From Allomuricauda sp. (GTDB lineage Bacteria > Bacteroidota > Bacteroidia > Flavobacteriales > Flavobacteriaceae), in NCBI GenBank assembly GCA_028289745.1, contig JANQOD010000107.1, forward strand, positions 1 through 11,413: DNA of 11,413 bases, written 5' to 3'. The notes below the pieces were generated by a model that saw only the letters and a program-made list of their open reading frames with translations, was not told where the DNA came from and made no database searches. The position numbers and the translations under genes were made by a program. Each line of letters opens with the position of its first letter. Within the stretch, counting starts at the first letter, position 1. Shown piece after piece: positions 1-7,237 of the stretch.

Positions 1-420
1 TTTATCAAAAAGTGTTTGCCCTTTGTTCAAAAATCACATTTGTGCAAATTCAGTTTGGAAGAGGCCCAACTGCTTTCAGGAAAAAATGATGTTGATGAGG
101 CCTGTGACACACTTCATGAAGAAGGCGCCAAGATAATAACCGTGACCCTAGGCAAAGAAGGCACATTACTAAGCGCATTCAATCGCAAGGAAATAGTGCC
201 CAGTATAAAAGTAAAGCCAGTAGACACCACAGGAGCAGGTGATGCCTTCATCGGTTGCCTCCTTTATCAAATCGCCGAGCTATCAAATTTTGAAGTCGTT
301 CAAGACGATTTTGAACTATTGCGCAATATGGTCGAAATGGCCAACAAGGCCGGGGCCATTACCACAACCGCTTTCGGGGCCATTGTTTCACTACCGACAA
401 AATCCCAGCTGACCGATTGA
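1..420 (+). CDS. PfkB-family sugar kinase, probable fructokinase (3' part only)
   Basis: Only the last 139 codons lie in the window; the frame is open from base 1, so the true start is to the left. The family transfers the ATP gamma-phosphate to a sugar hydroxyl in the cytoplasm. The PfkB signature 2, DTTGAGDAF, is at visible residues 75-83 (bases 223-249); the Asp of GAGD (visible residue 81) is the catalytic base and the preceding glycines form the anion hole. The segment VTLGKEGTLL (residues 48-57) matches the nucleotide-binding strand typical of the family, and KFSLEEAQLL (16-25) corresponds to the helix that usually reads K-x-N/S-x-x-E. Substrate cannot be proven from this part. Fructose is inferred because the next gene, one base away, encodes an amylosucrase, which releases fructose. 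Confidence is high for the family and moderate for fructose. Confidence 0.9.
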   Translation, partial: FIKKCLPFVQKSHLCKFSLEEAQLLSGKNDVDEACDTLHEEGAKIITVTLGKEGTLLSAFNRKEIVPSIKVKPVDTTGAGDAFIGCLLYQIAELSNFEVVQDDFELLRNMVEMANKAGAITTTAFGAIVSLPTKSQLTD

Positions 421-421
421 T

Positions 422-2350
422 ATGAACCAAGCCGCACTGCATCGATTGATTTCCTCATCGTTGAAAGAAAAAAATCCTGAACTGCTTTTCGAAAAACGTT
501 TTGCGACCAACCTCACTTTGATAAAAGACCTTTTCTTTTCAGTTTATGACAAGAAAATACATAGAAAGCATTTTGAAAAGCTACTTGCCCTACTTCCAAA
601 GCTTTTCAACCAGCGACCCGAAACATTGCGCACCCAAGATGTTGAACGTATTGAATCTGGCGATTGGTTCCAGTCTGAGCAAATGGTGGGCATGCAATTG
701 TATGTCGACCTCTTCAACAAAGACCTGAAGGGAGTACTGGAAAAAATTCCCTATTTCAATGACTTGGGCATCAACTTTTTGCACCTTATGCCCATAATGA
801 CCCGGCCGAGCGGCGAAAACGATGGTGGATATGCCGTGAACAGTTACCATGAAATCGATAAGGGATACGGTACAAAAAAAGACCTCTTGAAATTATCTGG
901 GAAACTTCGGGAAAAGAGCATGTATTTGATGCTCGATTTTGTGGTAAACCATACTTCTGATGAGTTTCCTTGGGCGAAAAAAGCTAAACAGGGCAACAAA
1001 AAATACCAAAAGTATTATCATATCTACGACAACCGAACCATCCCCGATGAATTTGAAAAAAGCCTTCCCGAGGTGTTTCCAGAGAAAGCGCCCGGCAATT
1101 TTACCTATAATCCTGAAATGGAGAAATGGGTGATGACCGTTTTCAACGAATATCAATGGGACCTTAACTATTCCAGTCCTGAGGTATTTCTTGAGATGCT
1201 CGAGAACCTCTGCAAAATGGTAAATCTCGGGGTCGATATCGTACGCTTTGATGCCCTTGCCTTTCTTTGGAAAAAACTGGGTACCATTTCGCAGAACCTG
1301 CCCGAAGCCCACAACCTTGTCTCACTTTTTAAAATGTGTTTGCAAGTGGTCGCCCCGGGCACCCTTTTTTTGGCTGAGGCCATCGTCGCACCCCATGAAA
1401 TAATCAAATATTTAGGGCAAGGGGCCACAGAGGGCAACGAATGTGAGGTGGCCTATAATGCCTCTTTGATGGCCTTGCTATGGAATTCGATCGCTACCAA
1501 AAAAACAGGATTGCTCTATAAGAGCATGGCAAATATTCCCGAAAAACCCGAATACTGTACATGGGTCAACTATATTCGCTGCCATGATGATATTGGCTTG
1601 GGGCTAGACGACCGTTTTATTGCCGAGTTGGGATGGAACCCGCAAGGGCACCGTAAATTTTTGCTCGATTATTACTGCCAAAACCTTGATTGGTCACCTG
1701 CCAAAGGGGTTCTTTTTATGTACAACCCAAAAACGGGAGATGGCCGAATATCTGGAAGCGCAGCATCATTACTGGGGCTTGAAAAAGCCTTGGAGAAAAA
1801 TGATGCCCGGCAAATTGAAACCAGTGTCAACAAGATTAACATGTTGCACGCAATCATTCTTTCCTTTGGTGGAATGCCCATTATCTATGCCGGAGATGAA
1901 ATCGCTACTCTAAATGATTATTCCTTTCTAAAGGATAAGACAAAAAAAGATGACAACCGCTGGATAAACAGGTCAAAACATGACTGGAAAACGGTAGAAC
2001 GCCTAAACAACAAAAAACTGCCGCAATCAAAAGTTTACCACACCCTCAAAAAACTTATCTCCATTAGAAAGAAAACAAAAGAACTGGCCGATGGCAATAA
2101 CCTGGAATTGCATCATGCCGGCAACGAGCATGTGCTGGTCTTTGAAAGAACCGGGGTCGATAAACAAGGGGTTTTGGTCGTTTGTAACTTTGACGAAACG
2201 TCACAGGTGATCAACGGAAGTTGGGTGGCCAAACTGGGTTATCTGAAAAATTCTGTGTTTTATGACCTCATCACCGCCAAGAAATCTGAGGTCAACAGCG
2301 GTTTTATTGAACTAAAGCCCTATCAAATACTTTGGCTTAAAAAGCTTTAG
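422..2350 (+). CDS. ams: Amylosucrase, glycoside hydrolase family 13 (GH13_4-like)
   Basis: Predicted to transfer glucose from sucrose onto an alpha-1,4-glucan, releasing fructose. At 642 aa it matches the usual amylosucrase length (about 630-650). An N-terminal helical region (about 1-85) precedes a (beta/alpha)8 barrel with GH13 region I at DFVVNH (172-177). The nucleophile is Asp277 in VRFDALAF, the acid/base Glu319 in LAEAIV, and the third acid Asp389 in RCHDDIG. The GENDGGYAV motif (131-139) holds Asp134, aligned by motif with the Asp that in Neisseria amylosucrase helps form the sucrose-pocket salt bridge; its Arg partner is probably Arg513 in DDNRW. A C-terminal beta domain (GVLVVCNFDE) closes the protein. 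There is no signal peptide, so it should be cytoplasmic. It starts one base after the kinase stop. A sucrose hydrolase of the same subfamily is the main alternative; intact pocket motifs favour amylosucrase. Confidence 0.9.
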   Translation: MNQAALHRLISSSLKEKNPELLFEKRFATNLTLIKDLFFSVYDKKIHRKHFEKLLALLPKLFNQRPETLRTQDVERIESGDWFQSEQMVGMQLYVDLFNKDLKGVLEKIPYFNDLGINFLHLMPIMTRPSGENDGGYAVNSYHEIDKGYGTKKDLLKLSGKLREKSMYLMLDFVVNHTSDEFPWAKKAKQGNKKYQKYYHIYDNRTIPDEFEKSLPEVFPEKAPGNFTYNPEMEKWVMTVFNEYQWDLNYSSPEVFLEMLENLCKMVNLGVDIVRFDALAFLWKKLGTISQNLPEAHNLVSLFKMCLQVVAPGTLFLAEAIVAPHEIIKYLGQGATEGNECEVAYNASLMALLWNSIATKKTGLLYKSMANIPEKPEYCTWVNYIRCHDDIGLGLDDRFIAELGWNPQGHRKFLLDYYCQNLDWSPAKGVLFMYNPKTGDGRISGSAASLLGLEKALEKNDARQIETSVNKINMLHAIILSFGGMPIIYAGDEIATLNDYSFLKDKTKKDDNRWINRSKHDWKTVERLNNKKLPQSKVYHTLKKLISIRKKTKELADGNNLELHHAGNEHVLVFERTGVDKQGVLVVCNFDETSQVINGSWVAKLGYLKNSVFYDLITAKKSEVNSGFIELKPYQILWLKKL

Positions 2351-2372
2351 GGCGTGTTTGAAAATAGGTGGC

Positions 2373-3509
2373 CTAGTTATAATTGACCTTTCTGATGATT
2401 CGTAGTGCTTCCTTGAGGGATTGATAAACCTTTTTGTCAACGTTTTTCAAAAGCGAACGTGCATTTTCCATATGGTCTTTAGAATCTTCAAACCCATTGA
2501 GATAGCATATTAGAAAAGTATCGGGCAAATGCTCTAAATCTCTTTTTTCTGATTGGTTCAATGCGATATTGTTTCTCAGCTTTTCCAAAACCGCTTGATT
2601 GGCGTTGAAAATATGGTGCAGCGTCTTTTTTTCGTATTGGGGAGGATCGAACACAAGCTGGCTGTTCAACCTATAGGTGCCGTTTTCTGAAAATGTGATC
2701 ACGACCTTTTCCAACGGATAGTACTTTTGCAATTTGCCCAGCCCCAACTGAACAAACTCTAGAATTGCGAAAGAATCATCGTTGTAATCGATGCTGATCT
2801 CATCAAGTGCTGAATAAAACAGTTTTACCTGCTCGTTGATCAGCTCGATATCGACCCTTGAATAATACTCTTGGTCTTTGACCTTTTTTTGATGTCCGGC
2901 CCAACATAACACGAACTGCTCTTTGAAGACCTTGTAGTGGCTGGTCAAATCAGCATGTCGGTTGTTGATGAAATCGATGACGCCGTCAAGCGTAAGCTCA
3001 ATGTTGTTTCGGGCATGCTGCTCAAGCCTCTCAACAGTTTTGGCATTGATGTCTTTCAGCTCAATATCAAAGACTTTCGGCATACTGATGCTTCCCTCCC
3101 TGAAAAAGACAGCGCCCCCATAATACTTCCAAATGTTTTTCCTAAGAGCGCATATTTTGCCGTTCGACCTAATGGTCACGAGTCCGACCACTTTTCCTTC
3201 GGGCAGTTTTGGAAAGTGGATATTCTCATAGTTGATAAGGGGTGGGTTATCTAAATAGGCATTGACGAGATTCTGAATTTTGCTATCATCGAAGAAATCG
3301 ACCCCTATTATCTCGTTGTTCTCATCTTCGACCCCTACCACAATATATGAGTTGTTCTTCGGATTGCTGTTGGCAAGTGCACAGACGTGTTTCAGAAATT
3401 TGGCCTTTCCTTCTTTTTCACCGATGGAGATAAAGCGCTTCTTGTCATAAAAACTGTTTTCGTCATTATGGGCGAGTAGGTTTTTAACGAGAAGTCGCTT
3501 ATTGATCAT
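2373..3509 (-). CDS. AlbA_2 (Schlafen-type) domain protein of unknown function
   Basis: This 378-aa protein has an N-terminal AlbA_2 domain, formerly called divergent AAA-4, at about residues 15-145. The hallmark stretch is EKEGKAKFLKHVCALANS (31-48), followed by YIVVGVEDENNEIIGVD (55-71) and the closing FFREGS (135-140). These correspond to the family pattern of a lysine-rich helix, 'AxANs', 'GV.D....G' and '.yR.Gs'. Such domains occur in proteins proposed to bind nucleic acid or, in Schlafens, to cleave RNA; database labels such as 'ATP-binding protein' are often transferred without proof. Residues about 160-378 are mixed helix and strand, highly charged, with no membrane segment and no motif I can name. 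Its ATG overlaps the stop of the dehydrogenase gene by four bases (ATGA, 3506-3509), so translation is probably coupled. The stop lies 22 bases from the convergent amylosucrase stop. Molecular function is unknown. Confidence 0.8.
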   Translation of the reverse strand: MINKRLLVKNLLAHNDENSFYDKKRFISIGEKEGKAKFLKHVCALANSNPKNNSYIVVGVEDENNEIIGVDFFDDSKIQNLVNAYLDNPPLINYENIHFPKLPEGKVVGLVTIRSNGKICALRKNIWKYYGGAVFFREGSISMPKVFDIELKDINAKTVERLEQHARNNIELTLDGVIDFINNRHADLTSHYKVFKEQFVLCWAGHQKKVKDQEYYSRVDIELINEQVKLFYSALDEISIDYNDDSFAILEFVQLGLGKLQKYYPLEKVVITFSENGTYRLNSQLVFDPPQYEKKTLHHIFNANQAVLEKLRNNIALNQSEKRDLEHLPDTFLICYLNGFEDSKDHMENARSLLKNVDKKVYQSLKEALRIIRKVNYN

Positions 3510-4261
3510 ACCTTTTTGTTGATTATGGTAGAACTTGCCTGGTCGGTCGGCATCACCACCAAATCGGCAATGTTCACATGGGGCGGACGGGTAATCGCGA
3601 ATACGATAATCTCTGCAACATCCTCTGGTTTCAAGGGCTGATAGCCTTGGTATACTTTTTCAGCTCTTTCGAGATCGCCCTTGAAGCGCACTTTGCTGAA
3701 CTCGGTCTCGACCAGCCCTGGATTGATGGCGCCGACCCTGATGCCATGTTCGTTCAAATCGATGCGCATACCTTGATTTATGGCATCTACGGCATGCTTG
3801 CTGGCACAGTACACATTGCCTTTCGGATATACTTCTTTACCGGCCGTAGACCCAATATTAATGATATGGCCTGATTTTCGTTCGACCATCTGTGATAAAA
3901 TGGCTTTCGACACATAGAGCAATCCCTTCACATTGATATCGAGCATGGCGTCCCAATCATCTAGACTCCCCTCATCGATCACATCCAGTCCGTGCGCATT
4001 GCCCGCATTGTTGATGAGCACATCAATGGTTGAAAATTCCTTTGGCAGGGCGTCAATGGCCTTGAACACTGCTTCTCGATCTCGAACATCAAAATTCAAA
4101 GTGGTCACCTTGGCCTTTTTTGCAAGTTTTGATCGAAGTGCATCCAACCGTTCTTGCCGTCTTCCGCATAAGATCAATATGAATCCCTTTTCGGCCAATA
4201 GTTCTGCCGTGGCTTTGCCTATGCCGCTGGTCGCCCCGGTTATCAATACTGTCTTCTTCAT
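3506..4261 (-). CDS. Short-chain dehydrogenase/reductase, YdfG-like, NADP-dependent
   Basis: A 251-aa classical SDR with a complete active site. The cofactor loop TGATSGIG is at 8-15, followed by the basic pair Arg34-Arg35 after the second beta strand, which favours NADP(H) over NAD(H). The structural motif NNAG is at 84-87. The catalytic tetrad is Asn110, Ser138 (IGSTAG), Tyr151 and Lys155 (YCASK). The C-terminal part (residues 181-251), including PGLVETEFS and ADLVVMPTDQAS, resembles YdfG, which oxidises 3-hydroxy acids and L-allo-threonine/serine. The exact substrate here is an inference from overall resemblance only. It lies 10 bases after the aldo/keto reductase stop and overlaps the next gene by ATGA, so it is the middle gene of a three-gene minus-strand operon. 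The protein is soluble and cytoplasmic. Confidence 0.92.
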   Translation of the reverse strand: MKKTVLITGATSGIGKATAELLAEKGFILILCGRRQERLDALRSKLAKKAKVTTLNFDVRDREAVFKAIDALPKEFSTIDVLINNAGNAHGLDVIDEGSLDDWDAMLDINVKGLLYVSKAILSQMVERKSGHIINIGSTAGKEVYPKGNVYCASKHAVDAINQGMRIDLNEHGIRVGAINPGLVETEFSKVRFKGDLERAEKVYQGYQPLKPEDVAEIIVFAITRPPHVNIADLVVMPTDQASSTIINKKV

Positions 4262-4271
4262 GCCAAAGATT

Positions 4272-5129
4272 TTACGGTACGCGAGAGCCTTGACTGGTTT
4301 CGAGCAATATAAACCAATCTTCGAGCGCTAAATTCATCACTGTTGCCCTGTTGGCCTTTAGAAGTCGTTCTTTATTGGTCGTACCCACAACTGGATGCAC
4401 CTTTGCGGGATGCTTCAGCAACCAGGCCAGTAACAACTGATCGGTCGTGGCGCCATATTTCTCTTCCAACTTGGGCAAAATCTTGGCCAATCTTGACTTT
4501 CTTTCATCATCTTCCCTAAAGTAGCTTCCCAAAGGGCTCCACGCCATGGCCATTCTTTTTTCAATCAGGCAATCGTCAAACGTTCCGTCGTACATGCAAT
4601 CTACGTGGGTCAATGAGAATTCTACTTGGTTGGCGGTCACCGGTACACTGGTCTCGATCAACGCAATCTGTGATGGGGTAAAGTTAGATACCCCAAATTG
4701 CTTGATTTTTCCATCTTTCAATAAGGTTTGAATTGCTTGCGCCACCTCTTCCGGTTGCATCAATGGGCTGGGTCGGTGCAATAGCAGCAGGTCGAGATAA
4801 TCGGTCTGTAGCTTTTGAAGCGATTGCTCGACCGACCATATGATATAGGCTTTGTCATATTGATAGTGTTTTGCCTTGTTGTCACGCCCCTTGGTCATTT
4901 GAATACCACATTTGCTGATCAATTGTAGGTCTTCACGACCAATACCGCTCTCGGCAAATGCATCGCCAAACTCGCTCTCGTTTTCATAGTTGCCATAGAT
5001 ATCGGCATGATCAAAGGTTGTGATATCGTTCTCAATGCAATGGTGCATCATGGCAATCATTTCTTTTTTCGAAAGTTGTTTGCCCCAACTTCCCCAAGTC
5101 ATTGTGCCTGCAATAATTCTAGAATACAT
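4272..5129 (-). CDS. Aldo/keto reductase, YdhF-like
   Basis: A 285-aa member of the aldo/keto reductase superfamily, NADPH-dependent reductases of aldehydes and ketones with a TIM-barrel fold. The catalytic tetrad is fully present: Asp40 and Tyr45 in FDHADIYG, Lys73 in ISKCG, and His118 in LLLLHRP. The substrate-to-cofactor strand GVSNF is at 146-150, and the phosphate-binding end HPVVGTTNKERL is near residues 251-262. The overall pattern (short N-terminus starting directly with the barrel, GTMTWGSWG at 8-16) resembles E. coli YdhF, whose physiological substrate is not established. It is the first gene of the minus-strand operon, 10 bases before the short-chain dehydrogenase and divergent from moxR. 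ATG at 5129 was chosen because the barrel begins immediately and no in-frame upstream start improves it. Soluble, cytoplasmic. Confidence 0.92.
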   Translation of the reverse strand: MYSRIIAGTMTWGSWGKQLSKKEMIAMMHHCIENDITTFDHADIYGNYENESEFGDAFAESGIGREDLQLISKCGIQMTKGRDNKAKHYQYDKAYIIWSVEQSLQKLQTDYLDLLLLHRPSPLMQPEEVAQAIQTLLKDGKIKQFGVSNFTPSQIALIETSVPVTANQVEFSLTHVDCMYDGTFDDCLIEKRMAMAWSPLGSYFREDDERKSRLAKILPKLEEKYGATTDQLLLAWLLKHPAKVHPVVGTTNKERLLKANRATVMNLALEDWFILLETSQGSRVP

Positions 5130-5143
5130 AAATGGTTTTTAGG

Positions 5144-5151
5144 TACTTTTG
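5144..5151 (+). promoter_or_regulatory. Candidate distal -7 element for moxR
   Basis: TACTTTTG is a perfect match to the Bacteroidota -7 consensus TAnnTTTG, pointing toward moxR. No TTTG is present about 19-21 bases upstream, and using it would leave a leader of around 140 bases. It directly abuts the minus-strand candidate at 5152-5159, so both could not be occupied at the same time. A match of this size can arise by chance in AT-rich sequence. Confidence 0.25.
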
Positions 5152-5159
5152 GAAATATA
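5152..5159 (-). promoter_or_regulatory. Candidate -7 element for the aldo/keto reductase operon
   Basis: Read on the minus strand this is TATATTTC, five of six fixed positions of the Bacteroidota -7 consensus TAnnTTTG. It would start transcription near 5146, giving a leader of roughly 17 bases ahead of the ATG at 5129. No clear TTTG sits at the expected -33 spacing; the nearest T-run is about 24 bases upstream. The leader is A-rich without a Shine-Dalgarno site. This is a weak call by eye. Confidence 0.3.
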
Positions 5160-5299
5160 AAGTTAATCCCTTAAATACTTCATAAAACTTGGGGTTCCGT
5201 GATATTTTTAACCATTAATTAACAGCTCGATTTTAAATAAATCTTCATTTTGCGGTCTATTTAAAATGCTCATTTGATTAACGTTACGAAATAGTCTCT

Positions 5300-6301
5300 A
5301 TGGAAGAAAATACTACTATTGACATTAGCGCTGTGAACGAGAAAATTGCCAAGGAAAGTGCTTTTATAAACCTGCTCACCCAGGAAATAAACAAGGTCAT
5401 TGTAGGACAAAAAGTAATGGTTGAGCGCCTGCTTATAGGCCTCTTGGGGCAGGGTCACATTCTTTTGGAGGGCGTTCCAGGATTGGCCAAGACCTTGGCT
5501 ATCAACACGCTGGCAAAAGCGGTCAAAGGAAGTTTCAGTAGAATACAGTTCACCCCCGACCTCTTGCCTGCCGACGTGATCGGCACGTTGATCTATAACA
5601 TAAAGGAAAACGATTTTTCGATCAAAAAAGGACCCATTTTCGCCAATTTTGTATTGGCCGATGAGATCAACCGAGCTCCCGCCAAAGTGCAGTCGGCACT
5701 TTTGGAAGCCATGCAAGAAAAACAGGTGACCATTGGCGATGAAACTTTTAAGCTCGATGCCCCTTTTTTGGTCATGGCCACACAAAACCCTGTCGAACAA
5801 GAGGGTACTTACCCATTACCGGAAGCACAAGTTGACCGTTTCATGCTCAAAACGGTTGTCGATTATCCGAAATTCACAGAAGAACAACTGATCATACGCC
5901 AAAACCTCAACGGTACCCTGAACGAAGTCAAGCCAGTGATTACGCTCAAGCAGATTCTTGATGCGCAAAATGCGGCACGACAGGTGTATATGGACGAAAA
6001 AATCGAGAAATACATTCTTGACCTGGTGTTCGCGACACGATATCCTGAAAAATTTGGATTGGAAAACCTTAAGCCCCTCATCAACTTTGGTGCCTCGCCC
6101 AGGGGCAGTATCAACTTGGCCATTGCCTCTAAATGTTATGCCTTTATCAAACAGAGGGGGTACGTGGTTCCGGAAGATGTAAGGGCTATCGTACATGATG
6201 TGTTGCGCCATCGAATCGGCATCACTTATGAAGCCGAGGCAGAGAATGTCACTTCAGAAGAAATCATCAACAGAATCGTGAACGAGGTTGAGGTACCTTA
6301 G
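5300..6301 (+). CDS. moxR: MoxR-family AAA+ ATPase
   Basis: A 333-aa cytoplasmic AAA+ ATPase, usual length for MoxR proteins, which act as chaperone-like machines usually encoded beside von Willebrand A proteins. Walker A is GVPGLAKT (58-65), with Lys64 and Thr65 contacting nucleotide. Walker B is VLADEINR (118-125), with Asp121 and Glu122 for magnesium and water activation. Sensor 1 is Asn163 in MATQNP, the arginine finger is probably Arg180 in PEAQVDRF, and the helical lid carries the sensor 2 region in GASPRGS (about residues 265-271). The first ~25 residues are a helical, charged N-terminus. It is the first gene of the Bat locus, divergent from the reductase operon and 68 bases ahead of the DUF58 gene. 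By family knowledge it should act on the DUF58 protein and the BatA/BatB complex; the direct partner is inferred. Confidence 0.95.
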   Translation: MEENTTIDISAVNEKIAKESAFINLLTQEINKVIVGQKVMVERLLIGLLGQGHILLEGVPGLAKTLAINTLAKAVKGSFSRIQFTPDLLPADVIGTLIYNIKENDFSIKKGPIFANFVLADEINRAPAKVQSALLEAMQEKQVTIGDETFKLDAPFLVMATQNPVEQEGTYPLPEAQVDRFMLKTVVDYPKFTEEQLIIRQNLNGTLNEVKPVITLKQILDAQNAARQVYMDEKIEKYILDLVFATRYPEKFGLENLKPLINFGASPRGSINLAIASKCYAFIKQRGYVVPEDVRAIVHDVLRHRIGITYEAEAENVTSEEIINRIVNEVEVP

Positions 6302-6317
6302 GGTTTCATCGTTTCGT

Positions 6318-6344
6318 GTTCAATGTTCCAACCTAGAACTGAAC
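6318..6344 (+). other. Bulged RNA hairpin in the moxR-DUF58 gap
   Basis: GTTCA (6318-6322) pairs with TGAAC (6340-6344), and after a two-base bulge GTTC (6325-6328) pairs with GAAC (6336-6339), leaving a seven-base loop. No T-run follows, so it is not a classical intrinsic terminator. A second GAAC-containing stretch, TTGAAC at 6360-6365, could pair instead with GTTCAA at 6318-6323, just ahead of the DUF58 start at 6370. Possible roles are RNA processing or translation control; function is unproven. Confidence 0.35.
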
Positions 6345-6369
6345 CAATACGCACTAATCTTGAACCTCA

Positions 6370-7236
6370 ATGGACACCAAAGAACTGCTCAAAAAAGTAC
6401 GGAAGATAGAAATCAAGACACGTCGGTTGTCTGATCATATCTTTGGGGGTGAGTACCATTCGACTTTCAAAGGTCGCGGTATGACCTTCAGTGAGGTGCG
6501 CCAATATCAATTTGGCGATGATGTGCGAAGCATTGATTGGAATGTTACCGCCCGCTACAATGAACCTTTTGTCAAAGTGTTCGAAGAAGAGCGTGAACTG
6601 ACCATGATGCTCTTGGTCGATGTCAGCGGTTCAGAATTTTTTGGCACCCACAATCAGTTCAAAAAAGGGGTAATCACCGAAATATCGGCCACCTTGGCCT
6701 TTTCGGCCATGCAGAACAATGACAAAGTGGGGTTGATCTTGTTTGCCGAAGAAGTTGAGCTTTTCATTCCCCCAAAAAAGGGAAAAAGCCATGTGTTGCG
6801 AATTATCAGGGAACTGCTAGAGTTCAAGCCCAATACTTCTAGAACCAACATTGGTGGGGCGCTCAAGTTTTTGACCAACGTGATGAAGAAAAAAGCCATT
6901 GTGTTCGTACTTTCTGATTTCATTTCAGATAACTATGACAATACGCTGCGAATTGTGGGCAACAAACATGATGTAACGGGTATCAGGGTCTATGACCAAA
7001 GGGAAGAAGCGATTCCGAATTTGGGCCTGGTACAACTGTTGGATGCCGAAACGGGCGATGTGCGCCTGGTCAATACCCAATCAAAGAGAGTTCGTACAGA
7101 TTACGCCAAGTTTCACCGTGAAAAAGTCGATTACTTTGTAGATTCCTTTACCAAATCTGGTAGCGGTATCATTCATTGCAGGGTAGATGAAAGCTATGTT
7201 AGAAAATTGTTGGGCTATTTCAAAAAGAGAGGATAA
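6370..7236 (+). CDS. DUF58-family protein with von Willebrand A-like domain
   Basis: A 288-aa DUF58 protein. The family signature is clear at residues 35-62: GRGMTFSEVRQYQFGDDVR followed by SIDWNVTAR. It runs into a von Willebrand A-like fold with a metal-dependent adhesion site: DVSGS (84-88), Thr159 in TSRTN and Asp183 in LSDF. No signal peptide or membrane segment is present, so it should be cytoplasmic, unlike many DUF58 proteins that carry two N-terminal membrane helices; a soluble form is usual in Bacteroidota Bat loci. It sits between moxR (68 bases upstream) and the BatD-like membrane protein gene, whose ATG is one base after this stop. Role by family association: partner or adaptor between the MoxR ATPase and the membrane Bat proteins. 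Biochemical function is not established. Confidence 0.92.
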   Translation: MDTKELLKKVRKIEIKTRRLSDHIFGGEYHSTFKGRGMTFSEVRQYQFGDDVRSIDWNVTARYNEPFVKVFEEERELTMMLLVDVSGSEFFGTHNQFKKGVITEISATLAFSAMQNNDKVGLILFAEEVELFIPPKKGKSHVLRIIRELLEFKPNTSRTNIGGALKFLTNVMKKKAIVFVLSDFISDNYDNTLRIVGNKHDVTGIRVYDQREEAIPNLGLVQLLDAETGDVRLVNTQSKRVRTDYAKFHREKVDYFVDSFTKSGSGIIHCRVDESYVRKLLGYFKKRG

Positions 7237-7237
7237 A

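Larger units (their letters stand above)
5130..5299. promoter_or_regulatory. Divergent intergenic region with promoters for the AKR operon and the Bat locus
   Basis: This 170-base AT-rich gap is the longest noncoding stretch and separates two divergent operons, so it must hold both promoters. I saw no RNA gene, riboswitch or long inverted repeat; the only perfect palindrome noted is TTAATTAA at 5215-5222. For moxR there is a TTTG at 5249-5252 followed after 16 bases by CTCATTTG (5269-5276), a poor match to the Bacteroidota -7 element. A perfect TAnnTTTG lies farther away at 5144-5151. The gap's regulatory role is inferred from layout. Confidence 0.6.

Noticed and set aside
16..18. TTG at 16 as the start of the sugar kinase
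   Set aside because: The frame is open back to base 1 and the product from here lacks the N-terminal half of a PfkB kinase, so this is a partial gene, not a short one.
893..1437. Antisense open frames within the amylosucrase gene (and similar long shadows in moxR, BatD-like, batA and batB)
   Set aside because: They lie opposite genes with clear catalytic motifs, show no family motif of their own and have no start context; they are frame shadows.
3578..4331. Plus-strand open frames across the short-chain dehydrogenase gene
   Set aside because: The minus-strand frame carries the full TGxxxGxG, NNAG and YxxxK set, so the plus-strand frames are shadows.
6318..6344. Intrinsic terminator after moxR
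   Set aside because: The stem has a bulge, is not GC-rich and is not followed by a T-run, and the downstream genes belong to the same conserved locus.
7187..7237. A longer BatD-like protein starting at 7187 inside the DUF58 gene
   Set aside because: It would add 17 residues in front of the signal peptide and overlap DUF58 by 50 bases; ATG 7238 has a purine-rich site and a one-base gap.
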